NCBI GenBank assembly: GCA_025655575.1
Contig: JAHXIP010000017.1
Location: 1-64,000 of the forward strand
Direction of reading: 5' to 3'
DNA from: Candidatus Thiodiazotropha sp. (ex Monitilora ramsayi)
GTDB lineage: Bacteria > Pseudomonadota > Gammaproteobacteria > Chromatiales > Chromatiaceae
Length of the DNA stretch: 64,000 nucleotides
A model generated the notes under the pieces. It was not told where the DNA came from. It made no database searches and saw only the letters and a program-made list of their open reading frames with translations. Positions within the stretch are counted from its first letter, which is position 1; every line of letters begins with the position of its first letter. Positions 1 through 8,840 of this stretch are shown one piece after another. Made by a program: the position numbers and the translations under genes.

Positions 1-2
1 CA

Positions 3-236
3 CGGGGCAGTGCCACTTCCCTCTATCTGGCCTTCTACTATGCTGGGGCAACCCTGGGCGGCTTCTATCTGGATCCCTTTTGGCATTGGGGGGGGTGGGG
101 AGGGATTGTGGCGGGATCTCTAATGGTGTTGATGATTACGCTATCCATATCACTCTGGCTTGCGGGTCGAGAGAGGTCAGCTGAGAGTGATGTCACGGTG
201 AGGCAGGGCCGCACCCTACACACAGATTTGCCGTAG
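3..236 (+). CDS. C-terminal end of a membrane transporter (MFS-like), truncated by window edge
   Basis: An open frame enters from the left edge and ends at TAG 234-236, giving the last 77 residues. It contains two hydrophobic stretches (around SLYLAFYYAGATLGGFYL and GSLMVLMITLSISLWLAG) separated by a short Trp/Gly-rich turn and followed by a polar tail of about 25 residues. This is the appearance of the last two transmembrane helices and cytoplasmic tail of a major-facilitator transporter, but the diagnostic N-terminal part is outside the window, so the substrate cannot be stated. The stop codon lies in the right arm of a short inverted repeat (212-240). Family assignment is tentative; that the frame codes for a membrane protein is reasonably secure. 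Confidence 0.55.
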   Translation, partial: RGSATSLYLAFYYAGATLGGFYLDPFWHWGGWGGIVAGSLMVLMITLSISLWLAGRERSAESDVTVRQGRTLHTDLP

Positions 237-240
237 GGTG
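202..240. repeat. REP-like short repeat, copy 1 (upstream of recA)
   Basis: The 18-mer GGCAGGGCCGCACCCTAC at 202-219 is repeated exactly at 1995-2012. CACCCTAC (212-219) pairs with GTAGGGTG (233-240) across a 13-base loop. It overlaps the end of the transporter gene and could act as a weak terminator or a REP-type element. Confidence 0.6.
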
Positions 241-492
241 TGTCTTTGCCGCACGATTCTGGCAGGGCTCAGTTTGGAATCTTCATTAACTCCCGCATCC
301 ATCCGGTTCATTATTTTCAACAATCTTTACCTGTAATGAAGGGGTGGTGAAATTCCTTGTAAAAAGCTCTCTTTAAGACTCATGACGTGAGCTTGTGGCT
401 GTGTGATAATTCGGCCTCGAATTGATAGATCAGGTGTCGCCGGCAAGGATGTCCGGCAGGCAGAAACAGACAGCACAGATGAGGTAGACCGA

Positions 493-1521
493 ATGGATGA
501 AAACCGCGCAAAGGCGCTGAGCGCCGCCCTGGGACAGATTGAGAAACAGTTCGGCAAGGGCTCTGTGATGCGTATGGGTGACACCAGCGCCATCCGCAAC
601 ATCGAGGCGATCTCGACCGGGTCACTGAATCTGGACATTGCCCTGGGTATCGGTGGACTGCCCAAAGGGCGTGTGGTGGAGATCTATGGACCGGAGTCCT
701 CCGGTAAAACCACCCTGACACTGCAGGTGGTGGCTGAGGCTCAGAAGATGGGTGGAACCGCCGCCTTTATCGATGCCGAACATGCGCTCGATCCTCAATA
801 CGCGGAAAAGCTTGGCGTGAATGTGGATGAGTTATTGGTATCCCAGCCGGATACCGGTGAGCAGGCCCTGGAGATCACCGACATGCTGGTGCGTTCCGGT
901 GCAGTGGATGTGGTGGTTATCGACTCGGTGGCGGCCTTGACCCCCAAGGCGGAGATCGAGGGCGACATGGGGGATTCCCATGTCGGTCTGCAGGCACGTC
1001 TGATGTCCCAGGCTTTGCGCAAGCTCACCGCCAATATCAAGCGTACCAACTGCCTGGTGATCTTCATCAACCAGATTCGCATGAAGATCGGTGTCATGTT
1101 CGGTAGCCCGGAGACCACCACCGGTGGTAACGCACTGAAATTCTACTCTTCGGTACGCCTCGATATCCGCCGTATCGGCGCTATCAAGAAGGGTGACGAG
1201 GTGGTTGGTAACGACACCCGCGTGAAGGTCGTGAAGAATAAGGTTGCTCCCCCTTTCAAACAGGTACAGTTTGAGATTCTCTATGGTGAGGGCATCTCCC
1301 ATGAGGGCGAGCTCATCGAGCTGGGTGTGCAGCAGGGGATTATTGATAAATCTGGTGCCTGGTACAGCCATAACGGCGACCGTATCGGTCAGGGTAAAGA
1401 GAACGTACGTAATTTCCTCAAGGAGAACCCGGATATCGCCAACGGTATCGAGGCGCGTATCCGTGCCGAACTGTTGCCGTCCGATGAGGGTGAGGAAGTG
1501 CTCGCCGAGGCAGAAGCCTGA
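493..1521 (+). CDS. recA: RecA recombinase
   Basis: RecA forms the ATP-dependent filament on single-stranded DNA that drives strand exchange and LexA self-cleavage. The product has 342 residues, normal for the family. Visible motifs are Walker A GPESSGKT at residues 66-73, a Walker B-type [12 protein letters not shown] near 140, and the acidic C-terminal tail [11 protein letters not shown]. The frame is open upstream to 403, but ATG 493 begins [20 protein letters not shown], the conserved RecA N-terminus, and has GAGGT about 8 bases before it. recX follows with a 4-base overlap. No clear CTGT-N8-ACAG LexA box was found by eye in the 256-base upstream gap, so SOS control is expected from the family but not shown. 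Confidence 0.98.
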   Translation: MDENRAKALSAALGQIEKQFGKGSVMRMGDTSAIRNIEAISTGSLNLDIALGIGGLPKGRVVEIYGPESSGKTTLTLQVVAEAQKMGGTAAFIDAEHALDPQYAEKLGVNVDELLVSQPDTGEQALEITDMLVRSGAVDVVVIDSVAALTPKAEIEGDMGDSHVGLQARLMSQALRKLTANIKRTNCLVIFINQIRMKIGVMFGSPETTTGGNALKFYSSVRLDIRRIGAIKKGDEVVGNDTRVKVVKNKVAPPFKQVQFEILYGEGISHEGELIELGVQQGIIDKSGAWYSHNGDRIGQGKENVRNFLKENPDIANGIEARIRAELLPSDEGEEVLAEAEA

Positions 1522-1964
1522 GCGGATCGGAGCAGGCTGAGATCGAGGCCGCAGCAGTCAGACTGCTTGCGGCCCGGGAGCACTCCCGGCGGGAGTTAAG
1601 GCGAAAACTCGCGAAACGTCAGGTCGATCCTGAACTGCTTGAACAGGTACTCGACGGGTTACAACAGACAGGTCTGCAGAGCGATGAGCGGTTTACCGAG
1701 TCGTTGATCGAGAGTCGTGTGCGGAAAGGACAGGGTCCGGTCCGTATCCGGTCGGAGCTGAGGGAGCGGGGTATTGGTGCCGCACTCATCGAACGCTATC
1801 TGGAGATCTACGAGGATGAATGGCGAGCCCTGCTTGAGAATGTGCATGATGCCAAGTACGGCGTCGGGCGTGTGCGAGAAACTAAGGAACTGGCCAAGCG
1901 AGCCCGCTTTCTCGAGTACCGGGGTTTTCCCGGCGAGCTGATACGGCAGTTTCTGCTGGACTGA
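1518..1964 (+). CDS. recX: RecX, regulator of RecA (probable CTG start)
   Basis: RecX binds RecA filaments and limits their extension. The frame begins with [20 protein letters not shown] and continues through [32 protein letters not shown] and the final [16 protein letters not shown], the three-helix-repeat pattern of RecX, with about 148 residues, the usual length. No ATG, GTG or TTG exists in frame before the conserved N-terminal region: the frame opens at 1494 and the only plausible initiator is CTG 1518-1520, which overlaps the recA stop (CTGA) exactly as ATGA overlaps do. GAGG at 1507-1510 is a possible ribosome site. The first in-frame TTG (1704) would lose the first 62 residues. Translational coupling to recA is inferred. 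Confidence 0.88.
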   Translation: MSGSEQAEIEAAAVRLLAAREHSRRELRRKLAKRQVDPELLEQVLDGLQQTGLQSDERFTESLIESRVRKGQGPVRIRSELRERGIGAALIERYLEIYEDEWRALLENVHDAKYGVGRVRETKELAKRARFLEYRGFPGELIRQFLLD

Positions 1965-2267
1965 TCAGGGACCTCACTGTGTCAGAATCGGCGCGGCAGG
2001 GCCGCACCCTACTAAAACCGTAAATACCAAACGCCGTCATTATCCTTTTACCTGTTTTTGAAATTCATCCTCGATGATTTCCACCCTTTTGTGGCCCATC
2101 GCGTAGGGTGCAACGCCTTCTGAGTTTTTCTCTTGAATTTCTTCCTTTGTCAGTCAGAATATGAATCCAATGAATGGCTGTTTTAACGCATAGAAAACGG
2201 GCATTTCTGCCAAGATCCTGTTATCTTTTACTGTTTATTTGTACCGGTAATCTTGTACCCCAATAAT
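1965..2267. other. recX-alaS intergenic region with REP-like repeat copy 2
   Basis: About 300 bases without a gene. It holds the second copy of the 18-mer repeat at 1995-2012, which contains a small GCGGC/GCCGC hairpin, and GTAGGGTGC at 2103-2111, the inverse of GCACCCTAC at 2004-2012. The rest is AT-rich and should contain the alaS promoter; no strong promoter match was seen. Confidence 0.5.
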
Positions 2268-4907
2268 ATGAAAACCAGCGCTGAAATCCGCAACGCCTTT
2301 CTGGACTATTTCGCCGAGCACGGCCATGAAGTGGTCTCGAGCAGTCCGCTTGTGCCGCAAAACGATCCGACCCTGCTCTTCACCAATGCCGGCATGGTGC
2401 AGTTCAAGGATGTTTTCCTCGGTCGCGAGAAGCGTAACTACCATCGGGCCACCAGCTCGCAGCGTTGCGTCCGAGCCGGTGGCAAGCACAATGATTTGGA
2501 AAACGTTGGCTATACCGCCCGTCATCACACCTTTTTCGAGATGCTGGGCAACTTCAGTTTTGGTGACTATTTCAAACGGGATGCGATCCACTTCGCCTGG
2601 CAGTTCCTGACTGAAACCATCGGGCTGCCGCCAGAGAAGCTCTGGGTCACGGTTTACCAGGACGATGATGAGGCTGCCGATGTGTGGCTTAAAGAGATCG
2701 GTGTCGATTCAGCGCGTTTTACCCGTATCGGAGACAAGCCGGGTGGCAAGCGTTATGAGAGCGACAATTTCTGGTCTATGGGGGACACTGGTCCCTGCGG
2801 TCCCTGTTCTGAGATCTTCTACGATCACGGTGAAGGTATCTGGGGTGGCCCCCCCGGTACGCCTGAAGAGGAGGGTGATCGCTATATCGAAATCTGGAAC
2901 CTGGTTTTCATGCAGTACAACAGGGATGCGGACGGCACGATGACACCGCTACCCAAGCCTTCTGTGGATACCGGCATGGGACTCGAGCGTCTGGCTGCTG
3001 TCATGCAGGGGGTCCACAGTAATTATGAGATCGATCTCTTTGCTCACCTGATAGCGGCTGCAGCCAAGCTTACCGGTTGCAGCAACCTGGAAGAGAAATC
3101 CCTACGGGTGATTGCAGATCACATCCGTTCCTGTGCCTTTTTGATCGTGGATGGTGTGATGCCTTCCAATGAAGGTCGCGGCTATGTCCTGCGCAGGATC
3201 ATCCGTCGAGCAATCCGCCACGGTTACATGCTTGGGATGAAAGAGCCGTTTTTCCACCAGCTGGTTGCGTCACTCTGTCGTGAAATGGGTGAAGCCTATC
3301 CCGAATTGATTGAGCAGCAAGCCCAGGTGGAGCGTGTCTTACGTCTGGAAGAGGAGCGGTTTTCCGAGACGCTTGAACAGGGCATGAAGATTCTCGAAGA
3401 AGCCATCGCTGGACTAAAGGGTAGCGAGATTCCGGGAGAGACCGTCTTCAAGCTTTACGATACCTATGGCTTTCCCTTGGATCTGACTGCGGATATCGCG
3501 CGAGAGAGAGCTCTCACCATCGATCAGACCGGATTCGATCAGGCAATGTCAGAACAGCGGGATCGCGCCCGGGCCGCCAGCCAGTTCGGTGCCGCGGAGA
3601 TGACTGAGCTGAACCTGGACGGTGAAACCGTATTTACCGGTTATGGCAACCTGGAGGGTCAGGCAAAGGTTGTCGCTATCTTAAGGGAAGGACAGGAAGC
3701 CGATCAGCTGCAACAGGGTGAGACTGGCGTGGTGTTTCTCGATAGCACACCGTTCTATGCCGAATCCGGCGGGCAGGTTGGAGACATGGGTGTCCTGGAG
3801 GGGAGATCCGTATTGTTCGAGGTGGAGGATACCCGCAAGCAGTCTGGGGATTTATTTGCCCATGTGGGTAAGCTGGAAGAGGGTAATCTGCGTGTGGGTG
3901 ATGAGGTCACCGCCCAGGTGAACGCCTACACAAGGCAGACCACCATGCTCAATCACTCTGCCACGCATCTTATGCATGCCGCTTTGCGTTCGGTGTTGGG
4001 TACCCATGTCACCCAGAAAGGCTCCCTGGTGGATCCTGAACGCCTGCGTTTTGATTTCTCCCACTTCGAGCCCATTACACGCGAACAGTTGCAGACCATT
4101 GAACAGATGGTCAATGAGCAGATCCGCTGTAACCATCCGGTTGAAACCAATCTGATGTCGCTGGATCAGGCCAAGGCCTCTGGCGCCATGGCGCTATTCG
4201 GTGAGAAATATGCCGATGAGGTAAGGGTTCTACGGATGGGTGATTTCTCCACCGAGCTGTGTGGCGGCACCCATGTGAACGCCGTGGGTGATATCGGGCT
4301 GTTTAAAATTATCGCTGAGACCGGCATAGCAGCCGGTGTGCGCCGTATTGAAGCGGTTACCGGTCAGCGTGCCATCGAGTGGATGGAGGCCGACGAAGAG
4401 CGGGTGCAGCGGATCGCCGAGATGATCAAATCCGGTCGTGAAGAGATCGAAGACAAGTTGAGCCAGATTCTGGATCGCAACCGCAAACTGGAAAAAGAGT
4501 TGGAGCAGCTCAAGGCCAAGCTCGCCAGTGCAGCCGGTAGCGACCTTGCCTCTGGGGCCGTCTCCGTCGGTGAGGTGCAGGTACTGGCCGCCCATCTAGA
4601 CGGCGCTGATCCGAAGTCTTTAAGAGGCACCATGGATCAGCTCAAGAATAAACTGGGTTCTGCGGTCATTCTGTTGGCTGCAGTGGATGGCGGTAAGGTC
4701 TCTTTGGTGGCTGGTGTCACCAAGGACTTGACTGGTCAGATGAAAGCCGGTGATCTGGTCAAATTGGCGGCGGAGCAGGTCGGTGGTAAAGGGGGCGGTC
4801 GCCCAGATATGGCCCAGGCGGGCGGCAGTAACCCGGATGCACTGCCTACGGCATTGGCACTGGTCGAACCCTGGGTAAAATCACAATTGGGCCTGGATGC
4901 CGGATAA
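2268..4907 (+). CDS. alaS: Alanyl-tRNA synthetase
   Basis: Charges tRNA-Ala with alanine and edits mischarged serine or glycine. At 879 residues it is full length. The N-terminal class II catalytic domain is visible ([55 protein letters not shown]), followed by the editing domain with [11 protein letters not shown] and CGGTHV zinc-binding motifs, and the C-terminal DHHA1 region ending [19 protein letters not shown] at 2253 would add five residues, but ATG 2268 matches the usual MSKSTAEIR-like N-terminus, so it is preferred. The position between recX and lysC is standard for gammaproteobacteria. Confidence 0.97.
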   Translation: MKTSAEIRNAFLDYFAEHGHEVVSSSPLVPQNDPTLLFTNAGMVQFKDVFLGREKRNYHRATSSQRCVRAGGKHNDLENVGYTARHHTFFEMLGNFSFGDYFKRDAIHFAWQFLTETIGLPPEKLWVTVYQDDDEAADVWLKEIGVDSARFTRIGDKPGGKRYESDNFWSMGDTGPCGPCSEIFYDHGEGIWGGPPGTPEEEGDRYIEIWNLVFMQYNRDADGTMTPLPKPSVDTGMGLERLAAVMQGVHSNYEIDLFAHLIAAAAKLTGCSNLEEKSLRVIADHIRSCAFLIVDGVMPSNEGRGYVLRRIIRRAIRHGYMLGMKEPFFHQLVASLCREMGEAYPELIEQQAQVERVLRLEEERFSETLEQGMKILEEAIAGLKGSEIPGETVFKLYDTYGFPLDLTADIARERALTIDQTGFDQAMSEQRDRARAASQFGAAEMTELNLDGETVFTGYGNLEGQAKVVAILREGQEADQLQQGETGVVFLDSTPFYAESGGQVGDMGVLEGRSVLFEVEDTRKQSGDLFAHVGKLEEGNLRVGDEVTAQVNAYTRQTTMLNHSATHLMHAALRSVLGTHVTQKGSLVDPERLRFDFSHFEPITREQLQTIEQMVNEQIRCNHPVETNLMSLDQAKASGAMALFGEKYADEVRVLRMGDFSTELCGGTHVNAVGDIGLFKIIAETGIAAGVRRIEAVTGQRAIEWMEADEERVQRIAEMIKSGREEIEDKLSQILDRNRKLEKELEQLKAKLASAAGSDLASGAVSVGEVQVLAAHLDGADPKSLRGTMDQLKNKLGSAVILLAAVDGGKVSLVAGVTKDLTGQMKAGDLVKLAAEQVGGKGGGRPDMAQAGGSNPDALPTALALVEPWVKSQLGLDAG

Positions 4908-5045
4908 GCCGCTTTCCTGGGTATCACCAATTGATTGCGTATGGTTCCACTGGCATTCGGTTTGTTGTTTAATGTGCCGCTGTTCAGCGACGCTCAAACT
5001 AAGTGTTTGCAGGCTTTTTAAAACCTCATAGGAAGTTGAATTGAG

Positions 5046-6269
5046 ATGGCACTGATCGTGCAAAAATATGGCGGTACCTCAGTCGGTACCATTGAACGCA
5101 TCCTGGCAGTGGCGGAGAAGGTCAAACGCCACCATGACCAGGGGAATCAGGTAGTGGTGGTGGTCTCCGCGATGTCCGGCGAGACCAATCGGCTGATTTC
5201 CCTGGCCAGTGAGATCGATGAAACCAACGATCCGAGGGAGATGGATATGCTGGTCTCCACCGGTGAGCAGGTGACCATCGCTCTTCTGAGCATGGCCCTG
5301 CAGAAACTGGGTTGCCCGGCAAGATCCTACACTGGTGGTCAGGTACATATCCTGACCGACAGTGCCTACAGCAAGGCGCGCATCAGGGATATCGACGGCG
5401 CCAGGGTCAAGGCCGACCTTGAAGCAGGCCGGGTTGTGGTGATCGCCGGTTTTCAGGGTATCGATGAGCATGGCCACATCACAACGCTGGGTCGTGGTGG
5501 TTCGGACACCACGGCAGTCGCCATGGCCGCAGCCCTGAAGGCGGATGAGTGTCAGATCTACACCGATGTGGATGGCGTCTACACAACCGACCCGAGAGTG
5601 GAGCCCAAGGCAAGACGGCTGGAGCGCATCACTTTTGAAGAGATGTTGGAGATGGCCAGTCTCGGCTCCAAGGTCCTGCAGATCCGCTCCGTGGAGTTTG
5701 CAGGTAAATACAATGTTCCCCTACGTGTCCTTTCCAGTTTCGAAGAGGGTGAAGGCACACTGATTACCTTTGAGGATGAACGCATGGAACAGGCAAAGAT
5801 TTCCGGTATCGCCTTCAATCGCGATGAGGCGAAACTCACCATCCGGGGTGTACCGGATCAACCCGGTGTGGCCTTCAAGATACTCGGCCCGATATCGGAT
5901 CAGAACATCGAAGTCGACATGATTGTGCAGAATATCGCTGCCGATACCAGTACGACCGATTTCACTTTTACCGTTAACCGTGGTGATTTCAAACGCGCCA
6001 AGGAGATCCTGGAGAAAACGGCTCAGGAATTAAATGCCCAGGAAGTATTGGCAGACGATAAGATCGTGAAGATATCACTGGTGGGCGTCGGTATGCGTTC
6101 CCATGCCGGTATTGCCAGCACCATGTTCGAGGCACTTGCTAGAGAAGGTATCAATATTCGAATGATTTCGACCTCGGAGATCAAGGTCTCGGTTGTGGTA
6201 GATGAAAAGTACCTCGAACTCGGTGTGCGAACACTTCATGAGGCATTCAATCTGGAAGAGGCATCCTAA
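5046..6269 (+). CDS. lysC: Aspartate kinase
   Basis: Phosphorylates aspartate, the first step toward lysine, methionine, threonine and diaminopimelate. The 407-residue length and the absence of a homoserine dehydrogenase half indicate a monofunctional enzyme. The kinase domain starts ALIVQKYGGTSVGTIERI and includes the GFQGIDEHGHITTLGRGGSD segment and YTDVDGVYTTDPR; two ACT regulatory domains occupy roughly residues 265-400 (GVPDQPGVAFKILGPISDQN and GVGMRSHAGIASTMFEALAR), so feedback inhibition by lysine and/or threonine is expected. ATG 5046 has GGAAG upstream. It lies alone between alaS and csrA; no lysine-riboswitch-like leader fits in the 138-base gap. Confidence 0.97.
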   Translation: MALIVQKYGGTSVGTIERILAVAEKVKRHHDQGNQVVVVVSAMSGETNRLISLASEIDETNDPREMDMLVSTGEQVTIALLSMALQKLGCPARSYTGGQVHILTDSAYSKARIRDIDGARVKADLEAGRVVVIAGFQGIDEHGHITTLGRGGSDTTAVAMAAALKADECQIYTDVDGVYTTDPRVEPKARRLERITFEEMLEMASLGSKVLQIRSVEFAGKYNVPLRVLSSFEEGEGTLITFEDERMEQAKISGIAFNRDEAKLTIRGVPDQPGVAFKILGPISDQNIEVDMIVQNIAADTSTTDFTFTVNRGDFKRAKEILEKTAQELNAQEVLADDKIVKISLVGVGMRSHAGIASTMFEALAREGINIRMISTSEIKVSVVVDEKYLELGVRTLHEAFNLEEAS

Positions 6270-6465
6270 ACAGCAGGTTTTTCTCCCAAATCCCCTGTAA
6301 TTTTGAGATTTTCAGGATTTTTTGCACTTTTTAACGGTCTGTCCTGTTGCTAAAATGTAGGTACCAGTCCCGTACTCGCGGTGGCTTGGTTGGCAAAGGC
6401 ATATCGAGATCTAGATGGTTTTTCTAGCTCGATATATTTAATAAGGATTACCAGGGAGACTGGAA

Positions 6466-6651
6466 ATGTTAATACTAACTCGCCGTGTCGGCGAAACCTT
6501 GATGATTGGAGACGAAGTCACTGTGACGGTTCTAGGCGTGAAGGGGAACCAAGTCAGGATTGGTGTCAATGCACCTCGTGATGTAACAGTACATCGAGAG
6601 GAAATCTACGAGAGAATCAAGCGGGAACAGTCTGGAGAAGATGCTTCTTGA
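6466..6651 (+). CDS. csrA: CsrA global RNA-binding regulator
   Basis: CsrA dimers bind GGA-containing RNA and repress or activate translation of central-carbon, biofilm and motility mRNAs. The 61-residue product begins [20 protein letters not shown] and contains the conserved [20 protein letters not shown] segment with the RNA-contacting arginine. GGGAG (6453-6457 region) lies before the ATG. The lysC-csrA-tRNA-Ser order is conserved in gammaproteobacteria. A frame at 6381 that overlaps it is a shadow. A stem-loop with a T run follows at 6695-6725. Confidence 0.97.
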   Translation: MLILTRRVGETLMIGDEVTVTVLGVKGNQVRIGVNAPRDVTVHREEIYERIKREQSGEDAS

Positions 6652-6694
6652 GTTGGTTCTGAGCCCACCTCCATCGGTGAGCTGCAGCAAACAG

Positions 6695-6725
6695 AAACTT
6701 TGCTAAGGACGGCAAAGTTTTTTTG
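6695..6725 (+). terminator. Rho-independent terminator after csrA
   Basis: AAACTTTGC (6695-6703) pairs perfectly with GCAAAGTTT (6712-6720) around an 8-base loop and is followed by TTTTG. It sits 44 bases after the csrA stop. Confidence 0.8.
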
Positions 6726-6831
6726 TTTGTAGGGCAAGAAATCTGTACAATTCCGTCTCCTTCTGGTGCCGTATGGCCAGATAGGGACCGATTCAGGGAT
6801 AACAATAGCCTGAGTTCGATTTATAAAACAC

Positions 6832-6924
6832 GGAGAGATGGCCGAGCGGCTGAAGGCGCTCCCCTGCTAAGGGAGTATGGGGTTAATAGCTCCATCGAGG
6901 GTTCGAATCCCTCTCTCTCCGCCA
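6832..6924 (+). tRNA. tRNA-Ser (anticodon GCU)
   Basis: Ninety-three bases including the encoded CCA. The acceptor stem pairs GGAGAGA with TCTCTCC, the discriminator base is G, the anticodon loop reads CTGCTAA, a long variable arm typical of class II serine tRNAs follows, and the T arm contains GGTTCGAATCC. It reads AGC and AGU serine codons. Its location after csrA is the usual one. Confidence 0.96.
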
Positions 6925-6967
6925 AATAAAAAAGGGGCCCCACAAGGGCCCCTTTTTTATTTGGCGG
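6919..6967 (+). terminator. Long perfect inverted repeat acting as terminator of tRNA-Ser
   Basis: Twenty-two bases at 6919-6940 are perfectly inverted at 6946-6967 around the loop CACAA. The core stem is GGGGCCC/GGGCCCC flanked by six A and six T, giving a strong terminator that works on both strands. The left arm includes the last five bases of the tRNA, so the palindrome reaches into the tRNA 3' end. Confidence 0.9.
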
Positions 6968-7030
6968 TGTGAGAGGACTTGATTCGAACCCTAAGTTCGA
7001 CAAGGCGCGAAGCGACGCAGGACGTCGCAG
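6946..7030. repeat. tRNA-Ser-3'-end-like direct repeat, copy A
   Basis: About 85 bases that recur at 7139-7222 with a few substitutions. The segment starts with the right terminator arm, continues with GGCGGTGTGAGAGGA and TTCGAA, and ends in GCGAAGCGACGCAGGA. Read on the minus strand, its first 40 bases resemble the tRNA-Ser T arm, acceptor end and terminator. Confidence 0.75.
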
Positions 7031-7138
7031 AGTAGCGTAGGCACCCGTAGGAAGTGCCCTTGGGGTGTGCCCCGAAGGGGTGAGCCAAAGACGAATCAAT
7101 CCCTCCCATCAGTTCACTTCCAAGCAATGGAGTCTCTC

Positions 7139-7222
7139 GGGCCCCTTTTTATTTGGCGGTGTGAGAGGATGTGATTCGAATCCTTTGTTCGACAAAGAGC
7201 GAAGCGACGCAGGATGCCGCAT
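7139..7222. repeat. tRNA-Ser-3'-end-like direct repeat, copy B
   Basis: Second copy of the segment at 6946-7030, 193 bases downstream. It has one T fewer in the T run and differs at scattered positions (for example GATGTGATTCGAATCC versus GACTTGATTCGAACCC). Confidence 0.75.
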
Positions 7223-7345
7223 TGCAGTGAGTACGTCCCAAGGGAGTGCGCCACATACAGGCCAATCGAAGAAATGTCTCGATTAATCACTGTGTATGCA
7301 TTGACAAAAGAGCAAGGAATCTTCAGAATTCGCGTTCCAGAAAAA

Positions 7346-7422
7346 GCGCCCGTAGCTCAGCTGGATAGAGTACCTGGCTACGAACTAGGGGGTCGGAGGT
7401 TCGAATCCTTCCGGGCGCGCCA
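7346..7422 (+). tRNA. tRNA-Arg (anticodon ACG)
   Basis: Seventy-seven bases with encoded CCA. The acceptor stem pairs GCGCCCG with CGGGCGC, the D arm has AGCTCAGCTGGATAGAG, the anticodon loop is CTACGAA and the T arm contains GGTTCGAATCC. The A in the first anticodon position would be deaminated to inosine to read CGU, CGC and CGA. Confidence 0.96.
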
Positions 7423-7429
7423 AATTACC

Positions 7430-7474
7430 AAACAAAAAACGGCTACCGAGTTTCTCGGTAGCCGTTTTTTGTTT
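7430..7474 (+). terminator. Terminator of tRNA-Arg
   Basis: Twenty-one bases at 7430-7450 are perfectly inverted at 7454-7474 with the loop TTT. CGGCTACCGAG/CTCGGTAGCCG forms the GC-rich core, flanked by an A run on the left and a T run on the right, so it can act in both directions. Confidence 0.92.
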
Positions 7475-7729
7475 CCATCTCGAATTGCTACCCGTTTTCC
7501 ACCAGCGGGCTTAGTTCCTTCGGATTCAGCAGGATCAGGTCGTCAGGACTTCATGGTAGGCAGAGTGTGCCGCATCGATTTTTTGCGACAATGGTAGAGC
7601 TCAGCTTTCTCCCCGGAACCGGTAACACGACCTACGAATTTGTGTACGCGTATCAGGATATTGAAACTAGCTTCCCGCGATTGCTGTCCATCTATTGATT
7701 ATTATCTTTGTCCAGGGAGTGTTTGCATC

Positions 7730-8203
7730 ATGCGCCTGTTCTTTCTGATATTGCTTGTCTCTTTTAGCAGTCTGGCCCTGGCCGACGCCGAGGTTGATCG
7801 TCTGTTGGAGGCCGATGAAGAACCGGTCGGCGTGATATTCGAGATCCTAGAGGATGACGATGATGCCTTAGGCTGGGCACTGCCCAAGGTCGCGCGGCTG
7901 AGTGCCCAGTTGCGCAAGCGTTTCCCTGAGCTACCGATTGCTGTGGTGACACATGGCCGTGAGCAGTTTGGTCTGCTGGCCGACGAGGCCGAGGGTCTGC
8001 TGGCAGCGATTCATGACGATGCGCAACAGCTGCGGACTGAGGGGATCGATCTGCATGTCTGCGGTGTGCATGCCGGGTGGGATGGTTATACGCCCGAAGA
8101 TTTTCCTGCATACGTGGATGTTTCCCCTTCGGGTCCGGCACAGATCCGTGATTACCGGAATCTTGGCTTTGAACTGATCGTACTGCAGGGACCTGACTTT
8201 TAG
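7730..8203 (+). CDS. Secreted DsrE-like protein
   Basis: A 157-residue protein with a clear signal peptide (MRLFFLILLVSFSSLALA, cleavage expected before DAEVD). The mature part resembles the DsrE/DsrF-like alpha/beta fold: a strand VGVIFEIL, a helix with ARLSAQLRKRFPELPI, AVVTHGREQFGLL, then LHVCGVHAGWDGYTPEDFP with one cysteine at residue 111, and a final GFELIVLQ strand. DsrE-like proteins take part in sulfur transfer, and a periplasmic member with one cysteine could bind a thiol or persulfide, but no substrate can be read here. The frame is open from 7640; ATG 7730 is chosen because it starts the signal peptide and has AGGGAG before it. It appears monocistronic, with no sulfur-oxidation genes nearby. 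Confidence 0.72.
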   Translation: MRLFFLILLVSFSSLALADAEVDRLLEADEEPVGVIFEILEDDDDALGWALPKVARLSAQLRKRFPELPIAVVTHGREQFGLLADEAEGLLAAIHDDAQQLRTEGIDLHVCGVHAGWDGYTPEDFPAYVDVSPSGPAQIRDYRNLGFELIVLQGPDF

Positions 8204-8465
8204 CCGGTATGCACCACGGGTAGGAGCGAACGCTAAAAGTCGATCTTGGAACCCGATAGCCGCGCTACAACTGCGACTTCATAACCTTTACCTGTGCTGC
8301 AAAAACCAAAGCGTTTCAGCATCACTCCGGACAATCTGTAATCTTTTGTGTTAGAACTAAGCATAGTCCGGCAGTCGAGTGCGATTCTGGCAACGGGCTT
8401 TTACAGGCGTCTGTGAGTCGATCACCACCATCCAAAGATTAGTGGATAGTGCGGGGGATACCTTT

Positions 8466-8840
8466 ATGGCAGTGGAAATTCTCGTTGTAGACGATGAACC
8501 TAACATCGTCCTGTCCCTGGAATTCCTATTGAAAAAAGAGGGTTATCAAGTACGCACCGCCAGTAACGGCGAAGAGGCGCTAAATGTCCTGAAAGAATCG
8601 AAAACCGACCTTGTACTGCTTGATGTCATGATGCCGCGCATGGATGGTTACGACGTTTGTCAGGCGGTGCGTGCCGATCCTGAACTGAGTTCGGTACGCA
8701 TCATAATGCTGACTGCCAGAGGGCGGGATATCGAGCGCGATAAGGGATTGGCATTAGGGGCGGATGATTACGTGACAAAACCTTTTGCAACACGCGAGCT
8801 GGTGGACAAGGTTAAATCTTTCTTGGGAGATTCCACCTAG
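8466..8840 (+). CDS. Single-domain response regulator (CheY-like receiver)
   Basis: A 124-residue stand-alone receiver. The acidic pair DD at residues 9-10, the phosphorylation site D53 in LLDVMMPRMDGYD, the switch threonine in MLTARGR and the lysine in VTKPF are all present; there is no output domain. It should accept phosphate from a histidine kinase, plausibly the symporter-kinase hybrid at 9656. A closely similar receiver follows the kinase locus at 14867. The frame is open from 8379, but ATG 8466 starts MAVEILVVDDEPNI, the correct receiver N-terminus. Confidence 0.9.
   Translation: MAVEILVVDDEPNIVLSLEFLLKKEGYQVRTASNGEEALNVLKESKTDLVLLDVMMPRMDGYDVCQAVRADPELSSVRIIMLTARGRDIERDKGLALGADDYVTKPFATRELVDKVKSFLGDST

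Noticed and set aside
403..492. N-terminal extension of recA
   Set aside because: The 30 extra residues have no family similarity; ATG 493 gives the conserved N-terminus.
241..492. LexA box upstream of recA
   Set aside because: No sequence close to CTGT-N8-ACAG was found by eye; SOS control is therefore not annotated.
6821..7099. Minus-strand 92-codon frame over tRNA-Ser
   Set aside because: It is the antisense translation of the tRNA-Ser gene and its terminator repeat; the AEREGFEPSMELL-type string is a familiar artefact of serine tRNA genes.
7065..7597. Plus-strand frames through the repeat and tRNA-Arg region
   Set aside because: They read through repeats and the tRNA-Arg gene, have no ribosome site and no family features.
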